Positions 29,785 to 36,367 of a stretch of 46,880 bases of DNA are shown here, piece by piece. The notes beneath the pieces were generated by a model. The model was not told the origin of the DNA and made no database searches. It saw only the letters and a program-made list of their open reading frames with translations. This DNA comes from a virus. The stretch spans positions 1 through 46,880 of IMG/VR virus record IMGVR_UViG_3300018890_000005. One strand, 5' to 3'. Positions within the stretch are counted from its first letter, which is position 1. Each line of letters starts with the position of its first letter. A program made the translations under genes and the position numbers.

Positions 29785-30543
29785 TCACCAGCGCCTTGGC
29801 ACCTTATTGGTCCACGGTCGGCGCTTGTGCCGGAATCCGCCTTTGCCCTCACGAACCGCGTTGATCACGTACCAGGCCTCGGCGTAGCGCCACTCCCGCG
29901 AAGGCGCGCGCATGCGCTTATACCAGGCCGCCCATTTCCGCCCCTCTCGTGCGATCGGGCTGGTTGCCTCCCGCTGCGCATCAAACTCGGCCTGTATACG
30001 CCGCGCCTCTGCGAGCTGCGGATCCTCGGGGTCGACGCTGGCATCCTCCGGCGGCTCGTCAGGGACGCCCTCTTCTCGCGTGTCCCAGTACGCCCACTGC
30101 GGGACGTCGGCTCCGTTGCCGGTCGTCGTGTCGTAGGCACTGCACCATGGCGGCGGAGGTGCGCTGCGATAGCGCCGCTTGACGAGCCCCTCGGCGGCTA
30201 GGCGTCGGAAGATGGCATCGAGGCGCTCAGCGGCGCCTGGCCAGCCGTTTCGCGCAAGGTGGTCGCCGAGCTCCTGCGCGTGGATGGACCAGCGAAAAAA
30301 ATCGCACCCGTGCCAGGACACCCCATCGCGGCCGCCGCTGCAAATGTAGTCACGGATGATGTCGAGCGGCTGGCGGCGGGTGTCGTCAGGGCGCTTGGCT
30401 GCACGCTCGAGCCGGTCGAGCTCGGCATACTGGCTGTCGAGCCAGGCCTGGCGATGAGCGGCAGCTTTGGCGACAAGGGTACTCACCTCGGATGCGATGT
30501 CGCTGGCCAGCGGAAGCTCGACCTGCCTGGGACCCTTGGGCAT
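29785..30543 (-). CDS. Unrecognised early protein
   Basis: This 252-residue protein has charged helical ends: AKAAAHRQAWLDSQYAELDR near the start and YKRMRAPSREWRYAEAWYVI near the end. In between lies a block with HAQELGDHLARNGW and AAERLDAIFRRLAAEGLVKRR, which resembles a winged-helix (HTH plus wing YRSAPPPPW). That suggests DNA binding, perhaps a regulator or replication accessory. It starts seven bases after the -10 box of promoter copy 5. I cannot name a family. Confidence 0.62.
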   Translation of the reverse strand: MPKGPRQVELPLASDIASEVSTLVAKAAAHRQAWLDSQYAELDRLERAAKRPDDTRRQPLDIIRDYICSGGRDGVSWHGCDFFRWSIHAQELGDHLARNGWPGAAERLDAIFRRLAAEGLVKRRYRSAPPPPWCSAYDTTTGNGADVPQWAYWDTREEGVPDEPPEDASVDPEDPQLAEARRIQAEFDAQREATSPIAREGRKWAAWYKRMRAPSREWRYAEAWYVINAVREGKGGFRHKRRPWTNKVPRRW

Positions 30544-30549
30544 CTACCG

Positions 30550-30578
30550 TCTATAGTGCTAGACGGTGCGGTGCGCTA
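30550..30578 (-). promoter_or_regulatory. Early-family leaderless promoter, copy 5
   Basis: On the minus strand: TAGCGC (30578-30573, a weak -35), core ACCGCACCGTCTAGCAC, then TATAGA (30555-30550), spacer 17, and six bases to the ATG at 30543. It overlaps the stop of the upstream gene at 30576. Confidence 0.62.
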
Positions 30579-30905
30579 GCCCTGTACGTAGCAGGCCGAC
30601 CCGCCGACCTGCGTCGGGCCCGCAAATTCCAGGGTCACGGCCCCCGCATCGCCCTCCCCGGCAAGCGGCCCGAACGTGTATTGCGCATCGGCGGCCACGC
30701 TGATCGGTCCCACGACCGGCGCTCCACCGATGAGCAGTGTCAGCGTCCCTGCCCCATCGGGAACCAGGTCGATCGACCACACTATCGTCTTCGTCCCAGC
30801 CCGCGGGGCAGGGACCAGGACCGACCCGGAGACCGTCACGTTGACCGCCAACGTCCGCGCGAATCCGGGCCTGCGATTGGCGGATAGAAAGGCCGATGCG
30901 TCCAT
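30576..30905 (-). CDS. Small beta-rich protein, accessory virion-like cluster
   Basis: This 109-residue protein is mostly strands: ARTLAVNVTVSGSVLVPAPR, KTIVWSIDLVPDGAGTLTLL, GGAPVVGPISV and VTLEFAGPTQVGG. It looks like a small beta-sandwich or fibre knob and not a regulator. It closes a four-gene run with the 21-residue repeat protein and two other structural-looking proteins. I infer a virion or surface role. No family is recognised. Confidence 0.6.
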   Translation of the reverse strand: MDASAFLSANRRPGFARTLAVNVTVSGSVLVPAPRAGTKTIVWSIDLVPDGAGTLTLLIGGAPVVGPISVAADAQYTFGPLAGEGDAGAVTLEFAGPTQVGGSACYVQG

Positions 30906-30919
30906 AGCGCAACCCTACC

Positions 30920-32458
30920 TCACCGGCGATGTCGACGGGCGCGGAATGACCGCACCAATGACGACTCCGCACCGCGCCGCGGCGGCGACGTCACTGCGTC
31001 GAGATTCCCCGCGACTGTGCCGGTGACCTGCACCGCCCCGTGCGACTCCCCAGCCGCATCACCGAGGCCGGCCCCGGCGGACCCCGCCACCCGCACGCCG
31101 GCCGTCCCGACTCCCATCGCAGCGTCAAGTACAGAGGCCCCCTGCCCCGCCACAGAAACGTCCGCTTCCGTCACTGCAATCGCCTGCCCAAGGGTCGCCG
31201 ACACCGCGGCGTGGTCGGGCACGTCGACCTCAGAGGTCGACGAGGCGGCGCCCAGGGTGGCAGAGAGAGTGCCCCGGCTCGCAACATCCACCTCGCCCGC
31301 CGACGTCGCAGGGCTCAACGTGGCACCCCCTGCCGCGCGGACCGAGACGTCTGCCTCCGCCGTCACAGAGGCAGCTCCGAGGGTCACAGAGGCGGCTCCC
31401 GCCGCCACCACATCGACATCCGCCGTCACCGATGCATCGCCGAGGATCGCGGATAGCCCGGCCCGCTGGGCGACGTCGACCTCCGAAGATACGCCCGCGG
31501 CTCCTAGCGTGGACGCCACTGCACCGCGGCTCTCGACGCCGGCTTGGGCTGCCGCAGACGCAGGGGCGAGCGTGGTAGAGACTGACGCACTCGCTGGCCC
31601 CGCGCCTAGGGTCACTGTCGACGCCGCAGTCGCTGCGTCTAGAGGCCGTGAAACACTGCCCAGCACCGCGACGTCAACGTCCCCCGCCGCCGTAGTCTCG
31701 CCCAGGACGGTCGAGAATGAGGCTGTCACGGGGACGTCTGCCTCCGAGGTCGCAGTCGCGGGGCCCAGCGTCGTGGAGAGCGAGCCACGGGTGGCGACGT
31801 CAGACTCCGCCGAGGCCGTCGCGGGACCGAGCGTCGCAGTTGTGGCCCCCCGGACCAGTGCGTCCGTCTCCGCCGTGGCAGCTGCTGCCCCAAGCGTCGA
31901 GGCTGCTGTGGCACGGGTCGCGACGTCGACCTCCGAGACTGCGGTCGCCTGCCCGAGAGTGGCGGAGACCGTACCTGCCGTCGCCACGTTGGCCGCGGAG
32001 GACGATGTCGCAGCCCCCAGGGCGGCCGATACATTCCCCCGCGCGGCGACGTTCGCCGTCGAGGCCACGCCGGCCTGCCCCAGAGTCGAGGAGGCGGTCC
32101 CCGTAGCAATGACGGTCGCCGTGGAGCTTACGGTCGCTGGCGCCAGCGTGGCCGACACCGAGGCCGACACTGGGGTCGACCCGACGCTCCCCGCCGACGT
32201 GGCAGTCGCAGTCCCGAGGGTCGCAGAGGCGGTCCCTCGGACTGGCACGGTGGCCGTACCTGCCGCAGTCGCGCTGCCCAAGGTGGCGGACGCGGTGCCC
32301 TGGGTCGCCACCTGGCCTGAGACGGCAGCCACAGCCGCCTCGAGGGACGACACGACGACACCAGCGCGCCCGGTCGGCTCATCGAGCCACTCCCCCCGCA
32401 GGAGCAGTAGCCGGGGCCTCGTCGTCGTCCCTAGGGGGTAGGCGCGAGCGAGCGCCAT
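30920..32458 (-). CDS. Protein of about twenty 21-residue tandem repeats
   Basis: This 512-residue protein has a short unique start (MALARAYPLGTTTRPRLLLL, then GEWLDEP) and, from about residue 54 to 485, some 20 copies of a 21-residue repeat: consensus G-x-x-S-A-T-L-G-x-A-T-x-x-S-E-x-D-V-x-x-R. Most copies have exactly 21 residues; three run slightly longer or shorter. Each could give two short strands, as in a beta-solenoid or stacked beta fibre. The C-terminus is basic (FRARRHRR). Ala, Thr, Ser, Val and Gly dominate and there is no Cys. Between structural-looking genes, it is probably a virion fibre or capsid decoration. I know of no named family. Confidence 0.75.
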   Translation of the reverse strand: MALARAYPLGTTTRPRLLLLRGEWLDEPTGRAGVVVSSLEAAVAAVSGQVATQGTASATLGSATAAGTATVPVRGTASATLGTATATSAGSVGSTPVSASVSATLAPATVSSTATVIATGTASSTLGQAGVASTANVAARGNVSAALGAATSSSAANVATAGTVSATLGQATAVSEVDVATRATAASTLGAAAATAETDALVRGATTATLGPATASAESDVATRGSLSTTLGPATATSEADVPVTASFSTVLGETTAAGDVDVAVLGSVSRPLDAATAASTVTLGAGPASASVSTTLAPASAAAQAGVESRGAVASTLGAAGVSSEVDVAQRAGLSAILGDASVTADVDVVAAGAASVTLGAASVTAEADVSVRAAGGATLSPATSAGEVDVASRGTLSATLGAASSTSEVDVPDHAAVSATLGQAIAVTEADVSVAGQGASVLDAAMGVGTAGVRVAGSAGAGLGDAAGESHGAVQVTGTVAGNLDAVTSPPRRGAESSLVRSFRARRHRR

Positions 32459-32459
32459 G

Positions 32460-33287
32460 TCACCCCTGCGCGATGTTGACCGACCCCTGCAGGTTGCCGG
32501 TGGTCGTGCCTATGCACAGGACCATCATGGCGATGCAGGCGTCATCGTAGATGCGGGGTTTGCCGATCGTGAAGGCGTCGAACAGCTGAGCGACATTCGA
32601 GGCTGTCAACGGGACCTCCACGATCCTCCGCAGCAGGGTGATCCCCACGTCGCCGGCCAGCCCGGAGCTCGCGCTCGCGGTGAATGACGTCACCTGCCGA
32701 ATGCCCATCGTCGTCGCCGGGTTCGCGCCTCCGGGGACCAGGGGCGCCATCTGGCCGATCGACTCCGTAGTGTTCGGCTTTACGTATCGCCACGTCCGAC
32801 CCGTGTTGCCGGCCGCGTCCACCCCCGTGATGTCCCAGTTGCCCACGACGCTGCCCCCTGATGTGTACACCTCGAGCCACGGCTCGACGTCCGCTCCTGC
32901 GGTGGGGTCTCGACCCGCGGGTAGATTTCCCGGGGTAGTGACCGTCTGCGCGGTCGTGAGCGTCGTATTAAGACCGCTCGCCGCCCATAGGCGGTCGTAC
33001 AGGATGACCGTCCCCTGCGTCGTCCCGGCCATCGCAATGCGACCGAGGTACGACAGGGCAGGCGCTACAGGGTTGGTCAAGGTAATGGCCCCCGCGGTCG
33101 ATGCCGTGGGCACATAGCCACTGCCAGCCGAGATCAGCGGTGGGTTAGAGCCGGCGGCCGGCTGCCCAGCTGCCTTCCACATGCTGTGCCAGGTGCCCGC
33201 TCCCTTGCTCACCTGCGCAGCCTTGAAGATCCCTCTCCACTGCCCGGGGAGGGCGGCGACGAGGTCGTCCATGGTCGCAATGGCCAC
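32460..33287 (-). CDS. Virion-like structural protein
   Basis: This 275-residue protein starts MAIATMDDLVAALPGQWRGI, followed by GTWHSMWKAAGQPAAGSNPP, a block that I have seen in virion structural proteins of uncultured and contractile phages, then strands such as PALSYLGRIAMAGTTQGTVI, LYDRLW and WLEVYTSGG. The C-terminal IGKPRIYDDACIAMMVLCIG is hydrophobic but too mixed for a clear membrane span. It is followed after one base by the repeat protein. Surface or head-fibre base is inference. Confidence 0.6.
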   Translation of the reverse strand: MAIATMDDLVAALPGQWRGIFKAAQVSKGAGTWHSMWKAAGQPAAGSNPPLISAGSGYVPTASTAGAITLTNPVAPALSYLGRIAMAGTTQGTVILYDRLWAASGLNTTLTTAQTVTTPGNLPAGRDPTAGADVEPWLEVYTSGGSVVGNWDITGVDAAGNTGRTWRYVKPNTTESIGQMAPLVPGGANPATTMGIRQVTSFTASASSGLAGDVGITLLRRIVEVPLTASNVAQLFDAFTIGKPRIYDDACIAMMVLCIGTTTGNLQGSVNIAQG

Positions 33288-33694
33288 TACGCATTCCCGT
33301 CGGTCAGCGCGAATGTCGCGACCGTAACCTGCTGCCCCACCGCAATCGACAGGTTATCCAACTCCATCGACCCACCTCCGCCCGTCGCCGTGCAGTCTCC
33401 CTGCATGTGGCAGGTGGTACCGGCGGAGTCGTACAGGCGCCAGTGCCCGGCTGTCCCCGCGGCGTCACCCGCCAGGTCCTGCCAGGTCCCCGACTTCGCC
33501 TTGCTGCCGGACGCCGCATTGGCGGCCCAGTCCGACGGCAGGGTCATCGTGGCCAGAACCGTACCTGAATCTGCGGTCGCGCAGCTGGCCGGCATGGCAC
33601 CAGTGCGAATGCGCAGGATGGGGGCAGTCCCGATGGCGGTCTCGATTGCGTCAAGGCGGGCGTTGCGCACAGTGGCGGACATCTGGATTGGCAT
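33287..33694 (-). CDS. Small virion-like protein
   Basis: This 135-residue protein begins MPIQMSATVRNARLDAIETA, a typical start of small phage structural proteins, then GTAPILRIRTGAMPASCATA, ATMTLPSDWAANAASG, and strands ending GQQVTVATFALTDG. It overlaps the next gene by one base (33287). It may begin at 33694 or at an ATG at 33682. The upstream 33 bases carry a degenerate copy of the early promoter core (ACGGCACGATCGGC). Structural role inferred from pattern and neighbours. Confidence 0.6.
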   Translation of the reverse strand: MPIQMSATVRNARLDAIETAIGTAPILRIRTGAMPASCATADSGTVLATMTLPSDWAANAASGSKAKSGTWQDLAGDAAGTAGHWRLYDSAGTTCHMQGDCTATGGGGSMELDNLSIAVGQQVTVATFALTDGNA

Positions 33695-33727
33695 CGGAGC
33701 CGATCGTGCCGTCCGCGCCGTCCAGTG

Positions 33728-34054
33728 TCAAACGCCCTCGATCTTACGAATCACCGCCTCTAGCGCATCGTTGTACCCATCGTAGTAATCGTCGGAACTG
33801 TAGGGGTCGGCGGCACCGGCCAGCAGTCGCACCTCGTCGGCCAGTGCGGTCCGCCGGTCCTCGCACTCACACCTGGCGCAGGGGCCTTCGTGGCCCGCTT
33901 TCTTGCGACACCTCAGTTGGTCGTGAAAGTCGAGCGTCACCCAGCTGTCGGACACATCCTCGAGGCGATGCCGAATGCCGTCGATGCGGCTGACCAGGCT
34001 AGCCACAGACGCCTCGAGGAGGGTGATCCGGTCGCACAGATCAGCGTCGTGCAT
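33728..34054 (-). CDS. Small early protein with Cys/His cluster
   Basis: This 108-residue protein has a helical start (DLCDRITLLEASVASLVSRI), a Cys/His cluster CRKKAGHEGPCARCEC (about 49-64) that could bind zinc, and a C-terminal YYDGYNDALEAVIRKIEG. The last motif (Y-x-x-G-Y-x-D-A-L) recurs twice in the protein encoded at 34389-34862. It is the last gene of the run driven by the promoter at 35.8 kb. Function unknown. Confidence 0.6.
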   Translation of the reverse strand: MHDADLCDRITLLEASVASLVSRIDGIRHRLEDVSDSWVTLDFHDQLRCRKKAGHEGPCARCECEDRRTALADEVRLLAGAADPYSSDDYYDGYNDALEAVIRKIEGV

Positions 34055-34056
34055 CG

Positions 34057-34392
34057 TCAGACCTCGCTCCGGCTGTCCGCCTCGCCCTGCTCGAGTTCCT
34101 TCCTGATGCGGGCTAGGGCCGTATCGAATAGGTCTATGAACACGCCAGCGGGGTCCTTATTGAATACCGCGAAGCGGCACGCGGCGTACTGACCCTTCTC
34201 GTTCGGGTAGCTGCGCACCTCCCACTCTAAGCCTTGGAGGCGCACACCTACGCGGATGCTGTACCCGACGGGCAGGGCGCACATGCGCTGCAGGAGTTGA
34301 TAGCTCTGCGAGGTTTGCGTCGGCTGGCTAGGACCTCGCGTCTGGCGAACGTCTGCAGCGGTCCATCCGATTTTGTCGTCGTCGTCCATCAT
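34057..34392 (-). CDS. Unrecognised small early protein
   Basis: This 111-residue protein has an acidic start (MMDDDDKIGW), a centre of strands (GYSIRVGVRLQGLEWEVRSY, QYAACRFAVF) and a helical end (DLFDTALARIRKELEQGE). It overlaps the upstream gene by four bases (34392-34389) and ends two bases before the next start. It is likely co-translated with its neighbours. No family is recognised. Confidence 0.6.
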   Translation of the reverse strand: MMDDDDKIGWTAADVRQTRGPSQPTQTSQSYQLLQRMCALPVGYSIRVGVRLQGLEWEVRSYPNEKGQYAACRFAVFNKDPAGVFIDLFDTALARIRKELEQGEADSRSEV

Positions 34393-34862
34393 TTTGACTC
34401 TCCACAGGGTGAGGGGCTCGGGATTCGGCCAGTCTCAGCGGCGCCAAGTATGATATCGAGCGCATCGAGGTACCCCTCCTGATACGAGGTGCGTCGGGGG
34501 CGCGGCCAGACCTCGGAGCAGTCGGCGTAGTGCTGCTCGAGTATGATCAGCAACTGACTGCGGTTTTCCTCCACGCCCAGCGGCGGCATGTCATCGATGG
34601 GAAAGTTGACGTGCATAGGCGTGGTCACGATCGGCGGCATCCGCATGGTTCCCTCCTCTGCGGCCTTGATGGCTCTCTCCAGTGATTCGATGGCCACTCT
34701 GACGCCGGTCAGGTAGCCGGACCAAAAAGCATCGCGGGGGCGCGGATCGTTGCCTACCGCGTCGTGGTGGTGACGCAGGAACTCCAGAGATTTGGCGACA
34801 GAACTAGCCAGGCTGCGTTTCTCGGTGAGGCCAATTGTGACCGTAATTTCATCGTCGCTCAT
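34389..34862 (-). CDS. Small early protein with two GY-type repeats
   Basis: I choose the ATG at 34862 (157 residues) because it overlaps the preceding short membrane gene (ATGA); the frame stays open upstream without a better start. It carries two copies of a helical motif: DAFWSGYLTGVRVAIESLER and TSYQEGYLDALDIILGAAE. A related copy ends the protein at 33728-34054. Such self-similar helices may oligomerise. Otherwise it has DDEITVTIGLTEKRSLAS at the start. Function unknown. Confidence 0.62.
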   Translation of the reverse strand: MSDDEITVTIGLTEKRSLASSVAKSLEFLRHHHDAVGNDPRPRDAFWSGYLTGVRVAIESLERAIKAAEEGTMRMPPIVTTPMHVNFPIDDMPPLGVEENRSQLLIILEQHYADCSEVWPRPRRTSYQEGYLDALDIILGAAETGRIPSPSPCGESK

Positions 34863-34978
34863 GGCATATCTCCCGGGGGTATGAGCAGGTGCAGGGCGAC
34901 CGCCAGTCCGCCGACGATGAGCCATGCCAGGACGGTCAGAAGGATGAGGACGCGCCAGGTTTTCTCGCGGTCCGTCAT
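34859..34978 (-). CDS. 39-residue single-span membrane protein
   Basis: The start is the ATG at 34978; the longer frame starting at 35050 has a charged, unlikely N-terminus. The peptide is MTDREKTWRVLILLTVLAWL followed by IVGGLAVALHLLIPP: a charged start, one membrane span of about 22 residues, and a short end. Its stop overlaps the next ATG (34862-34859). Small membrane peptides of this kind are common in phage early regions. No function can be assigned. Confidence 0.55.
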   Translation of the reverse strand: MTDREKTWRVLILLTVLAWLIVGGLAVALHLLIPPGDMP

Positions 34979-35043
34979 AGGGCTGCCGTGACCCAATCCG
35001 TCAAGCCCATGGCGGCCCATGTGACAATGACGACGGCGACCAC
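34975..35043 (-). CDS. Possible 22-residue membrane micropeptide
   Basis: A GTG at 35043 opens a frame of 22 codons (VVAVVIVTWAAMGLTDWVTA...) that ends in TGA overlapping the next ATG (34978-34975). It lies right after the gene ending at 35051. The hydrophobic run and the ATGA coupling are like those of its neighbour, but the ribosome site is weak and the length tiny, so this may be chance. Confidence 0.28.
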   Translation of the reverse strand: MVAVVIVTWAAMGLTDWVTAAL

Positions 35044-35050
35044 TGCCCAC

Positions 35051-35395
35051 TTACTTACTGGCTCGAGCTCGTTTTTTCTTGTTGGCATTGGCTTTTTTCT
35101 CCTGCTCGTCGATCTTGCCCTCGGCGACGACCTCATCAGTCGCCGCCTCAATCATATGAGACACGATGTGCGAAGCGATGCTCCCGTCATCACTCCTCGG
35201 GACCGCGAATGCGCGGCCCCCCACATTTGCGTCGATGACCTCGATAGCGAGGCTGCACGGAAGGGACACAAGCCGCATCGACCAACCCTTAGGGAGGCGA
35301 AGGGCATACTCCCCGATTTCGCAGAGGCTCTTGCGGTCGATGTCGTCGGGCTGCGCAGGTTTGCGCGTGTTTCCTCGAGGTCGAATCGTTCTCAC
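35051..35395 (-). CDS. Unrecognised small basic early protein
   Basis: This 114-residue protein has a central strand part (LRLPKGWSMRLVSLPCSLAI, EVIDANVGGRAFAVP), a helix HIVSHMIEAATDEVVAEGK and a very basic end (KKANANKKKRARASK) that could bind nucleic acid. It overlaps the upstream gene by four bases (35395-35392). It belongs to the operon starting at the 35.8 kb promoter. No family is recognised. Confidence 0.6.
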   Translation of the reverse strand: MRTIRPRGNTRKPAQPDDIDRKSLCEIGEYALRLPKGWSMRLVSLPCSLAIEVIDANVGGRAFAVPRSDDGSIASHIVSHMIEAATDEVVAEGKIDEQEKKANANKKKRARASK

Positions 35396-35589
35396 GTGCC
35401 CTCCGCTGCGTCGCGCTCGGCATCGCGCAGGCGCCAGTACTCGCGCAGCAGGAGGTCCTCGATGCGGTAACGGATCTGCGTCGGCCAGTCCCCGTCAACG
35501 TGAACATCGAGGTGGCCGTCGCTGCGGTACACCTGCCCCGTCGCACTTGCTGGGATACCCCCGACCTCGAACTCAACATCAATGCGCAT
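35392..35589 (-). CDS. Unrecognised small early protein
   Basis: This 65-residue protein has a beta start (MRIDVEFEVGGIPASATG, HLDVHVDGDWPTQI) and a charged helical end (RIEDLLLREYWRLRDAERDA). It overlaps the previous gene by 11 bases and the next by four. The pattern suggests a small two-part fold. Function unknown. Confidence 0.58.
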   Translation of the reverse strand: MRIDVEFEVGGIPASATGQVYRSDGHLDVHVDGDWPTQIRYRIEDLLLREYWRLRDAERDAAEGT

Positions 35590-35806
35590 GACTCACCCCC
35601 TCATTGGCACAGCGCACTTGAGCGCGCTCGGCGAGCTGGGCCCGGTAGGCTCCCTCGAGCGTCGCCGCGACGATCATCTCGATGCGCTGGCGGGCGGCCT
35701 GGCTGACACTGCGTCCGCGGATGGCAACGGCAACAGCCTCGGCAGGGGTCAGGCCGCGCAGGGCGGCTGCGATCGCGGCGGTCGTGATGTTTGCTTGGGC
35801 TCTCAT
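35579..35806 (-). CDS. Small helical early protein, first gene after promoter copy 6
   Basis: This 75-residue protein is almost wholly helical and Ala-rich (NITTAAIAAALRGLTPAEAV, GRSVSQAARQRIEMIVAATL, RAQLAERAQVR). It begins eight bases after the -10 box TACAAT of the early-family promoter at 35814-35841. It leads a run of about eight small genes down to 33.7 kb. Function unknown. Confidence 0.62.
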   Translation of the reverse strand: MRAQANITTAAIAAALRGLTPAEAVAVAIRGRSVSQAARQRIEMIVAATLEGAYRAQLAERAQVRCANEGVSHAH

Positions 35807-35813
35807 GATTTTG

Positions 35814-35841
35814 ATTGTAGTGCTAGACGTGCGGTGTGCAA
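35814..35841 (-). promoter_or_regulatory. Early-family leaderless promoter, copy 6
   Basis: On the minus strand: TTGCAC (35841-35836), core ACCGCACGTCTAGCAC, then TACAAT (35819-35814), spacer 16, and seven bases to the ATG at 35806. Confidence 0.76.
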
Positions 35842-35848
35842 GTGGGAA

Positions 35849-36325
35849 TTAGCAGGCGATCACCTTTTTCCCCTTTGGGCCGTCTTGAGCACGGGCCCAG
35901 GCGGCGAGGATTTCGGCTGCGCGGGTCGAGGGGTGGGGGCCCAGGGCGGTGCGAGTGGAGGTCGACACGTAGATGTTCAGCCTGGTCTTAGGGTCTCCCG
36001 CCGGGGCCGGGGCTTGGTGCGTGTGGCTGACGACGAGGTCCGGAGGGCCTTTCCCGCAGTCGGGGCAGGGGGTCGCTAGGGGGCTGACCGCGCCGCGCTT
36101 GCCCGTCCACCCGCAGGACTGACAGCGGACCGTCCGCCTCGGGGGCTCGGGCTCGCGGCCGCTGACCAGCCGGCGGGCCCAGGTCGGGGACTTGCCGAGG
36201 GCCTCAGCGACGCGCTGGTAGGACCAGTCTCGGGAGCGCAGGCGCAGGGCGACTGCCTCGCGGTCACCCCCCAACTCAGCTAGCAGGGACGCGGCGACTG
36301 CCTTGTCGGATTTCTCTCGGGCCAT
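35849..36325 (-). CDS. HTH plus zinc-ribbon regulator-like protein
   Basis: This 158-residue protein has an HTH segment (AVALRLRSRDWSYQRVAEAL, then GKSPTWARRLVSG, about 24-56), a four-Cys zinc ribbon (CQSCGW and CPDCGKG, about 68-93) and a C-terminal strand-helix part (RLNIYVSTSTRTALG, RAAEILAAWARAQ) that could be a ribbon-helix-helix-like module. The order is the same as in the protein at 36368-37288. It starts eight bases after the -10 box of promoter copy 7. It may bind the repeated early promoters, but this is a guess. Confidence 0.68.
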   Translation of the reverse strand: MAREKSDKAVAASLLAELGGDREAVALRLRSRDWSYQRVAEALGKSPTWARRLVSGREPEPPRRTVRCQSCGWTGKRGAVSPLATPCPDCGKGPPDLVVSHTHQAPAPAGDPKTRLNIYVSTSTRTALGPHPSTRAAEILAAWARAQDGPKGKKVIAC

Positions 36326-36332
36326 CCTAGCC

Positions 36333-36360
36333 CTAATAGCACCAATCGTGCGGTGCGTGT
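36333..36360 (-). promoter_or_regulatory. Early-family promoter, copy 7 (weak -35)
   Basis: On the minus strand: core ACCGCACGATTGGTGC followed by TATTAG (36338-36333) and seven bases to the ATG at 36325. The -35 position reads ACACGC, so sigma recognition may be weak or need an activator. Confidence 0.55.
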
Positions 36361-36367
36361 ACGCGGA

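Noticed and set aside
31017-32441. Long plus-strand open frame (474 codons) opposite the 21-residue repeat gene
   Set aside because: The repeat structure forces an open antisense frame of the same period. The minus-strand frame has proper ends, neighbours in the same direction and better amino acid use.
31017-32458. 63-base periodic repeat considered as a CRISPR array or iteron set
   Set aside because: There are no unique spacers between identical repeats; the periodicity is that of diverged codons for a 21-residue protein repeat.
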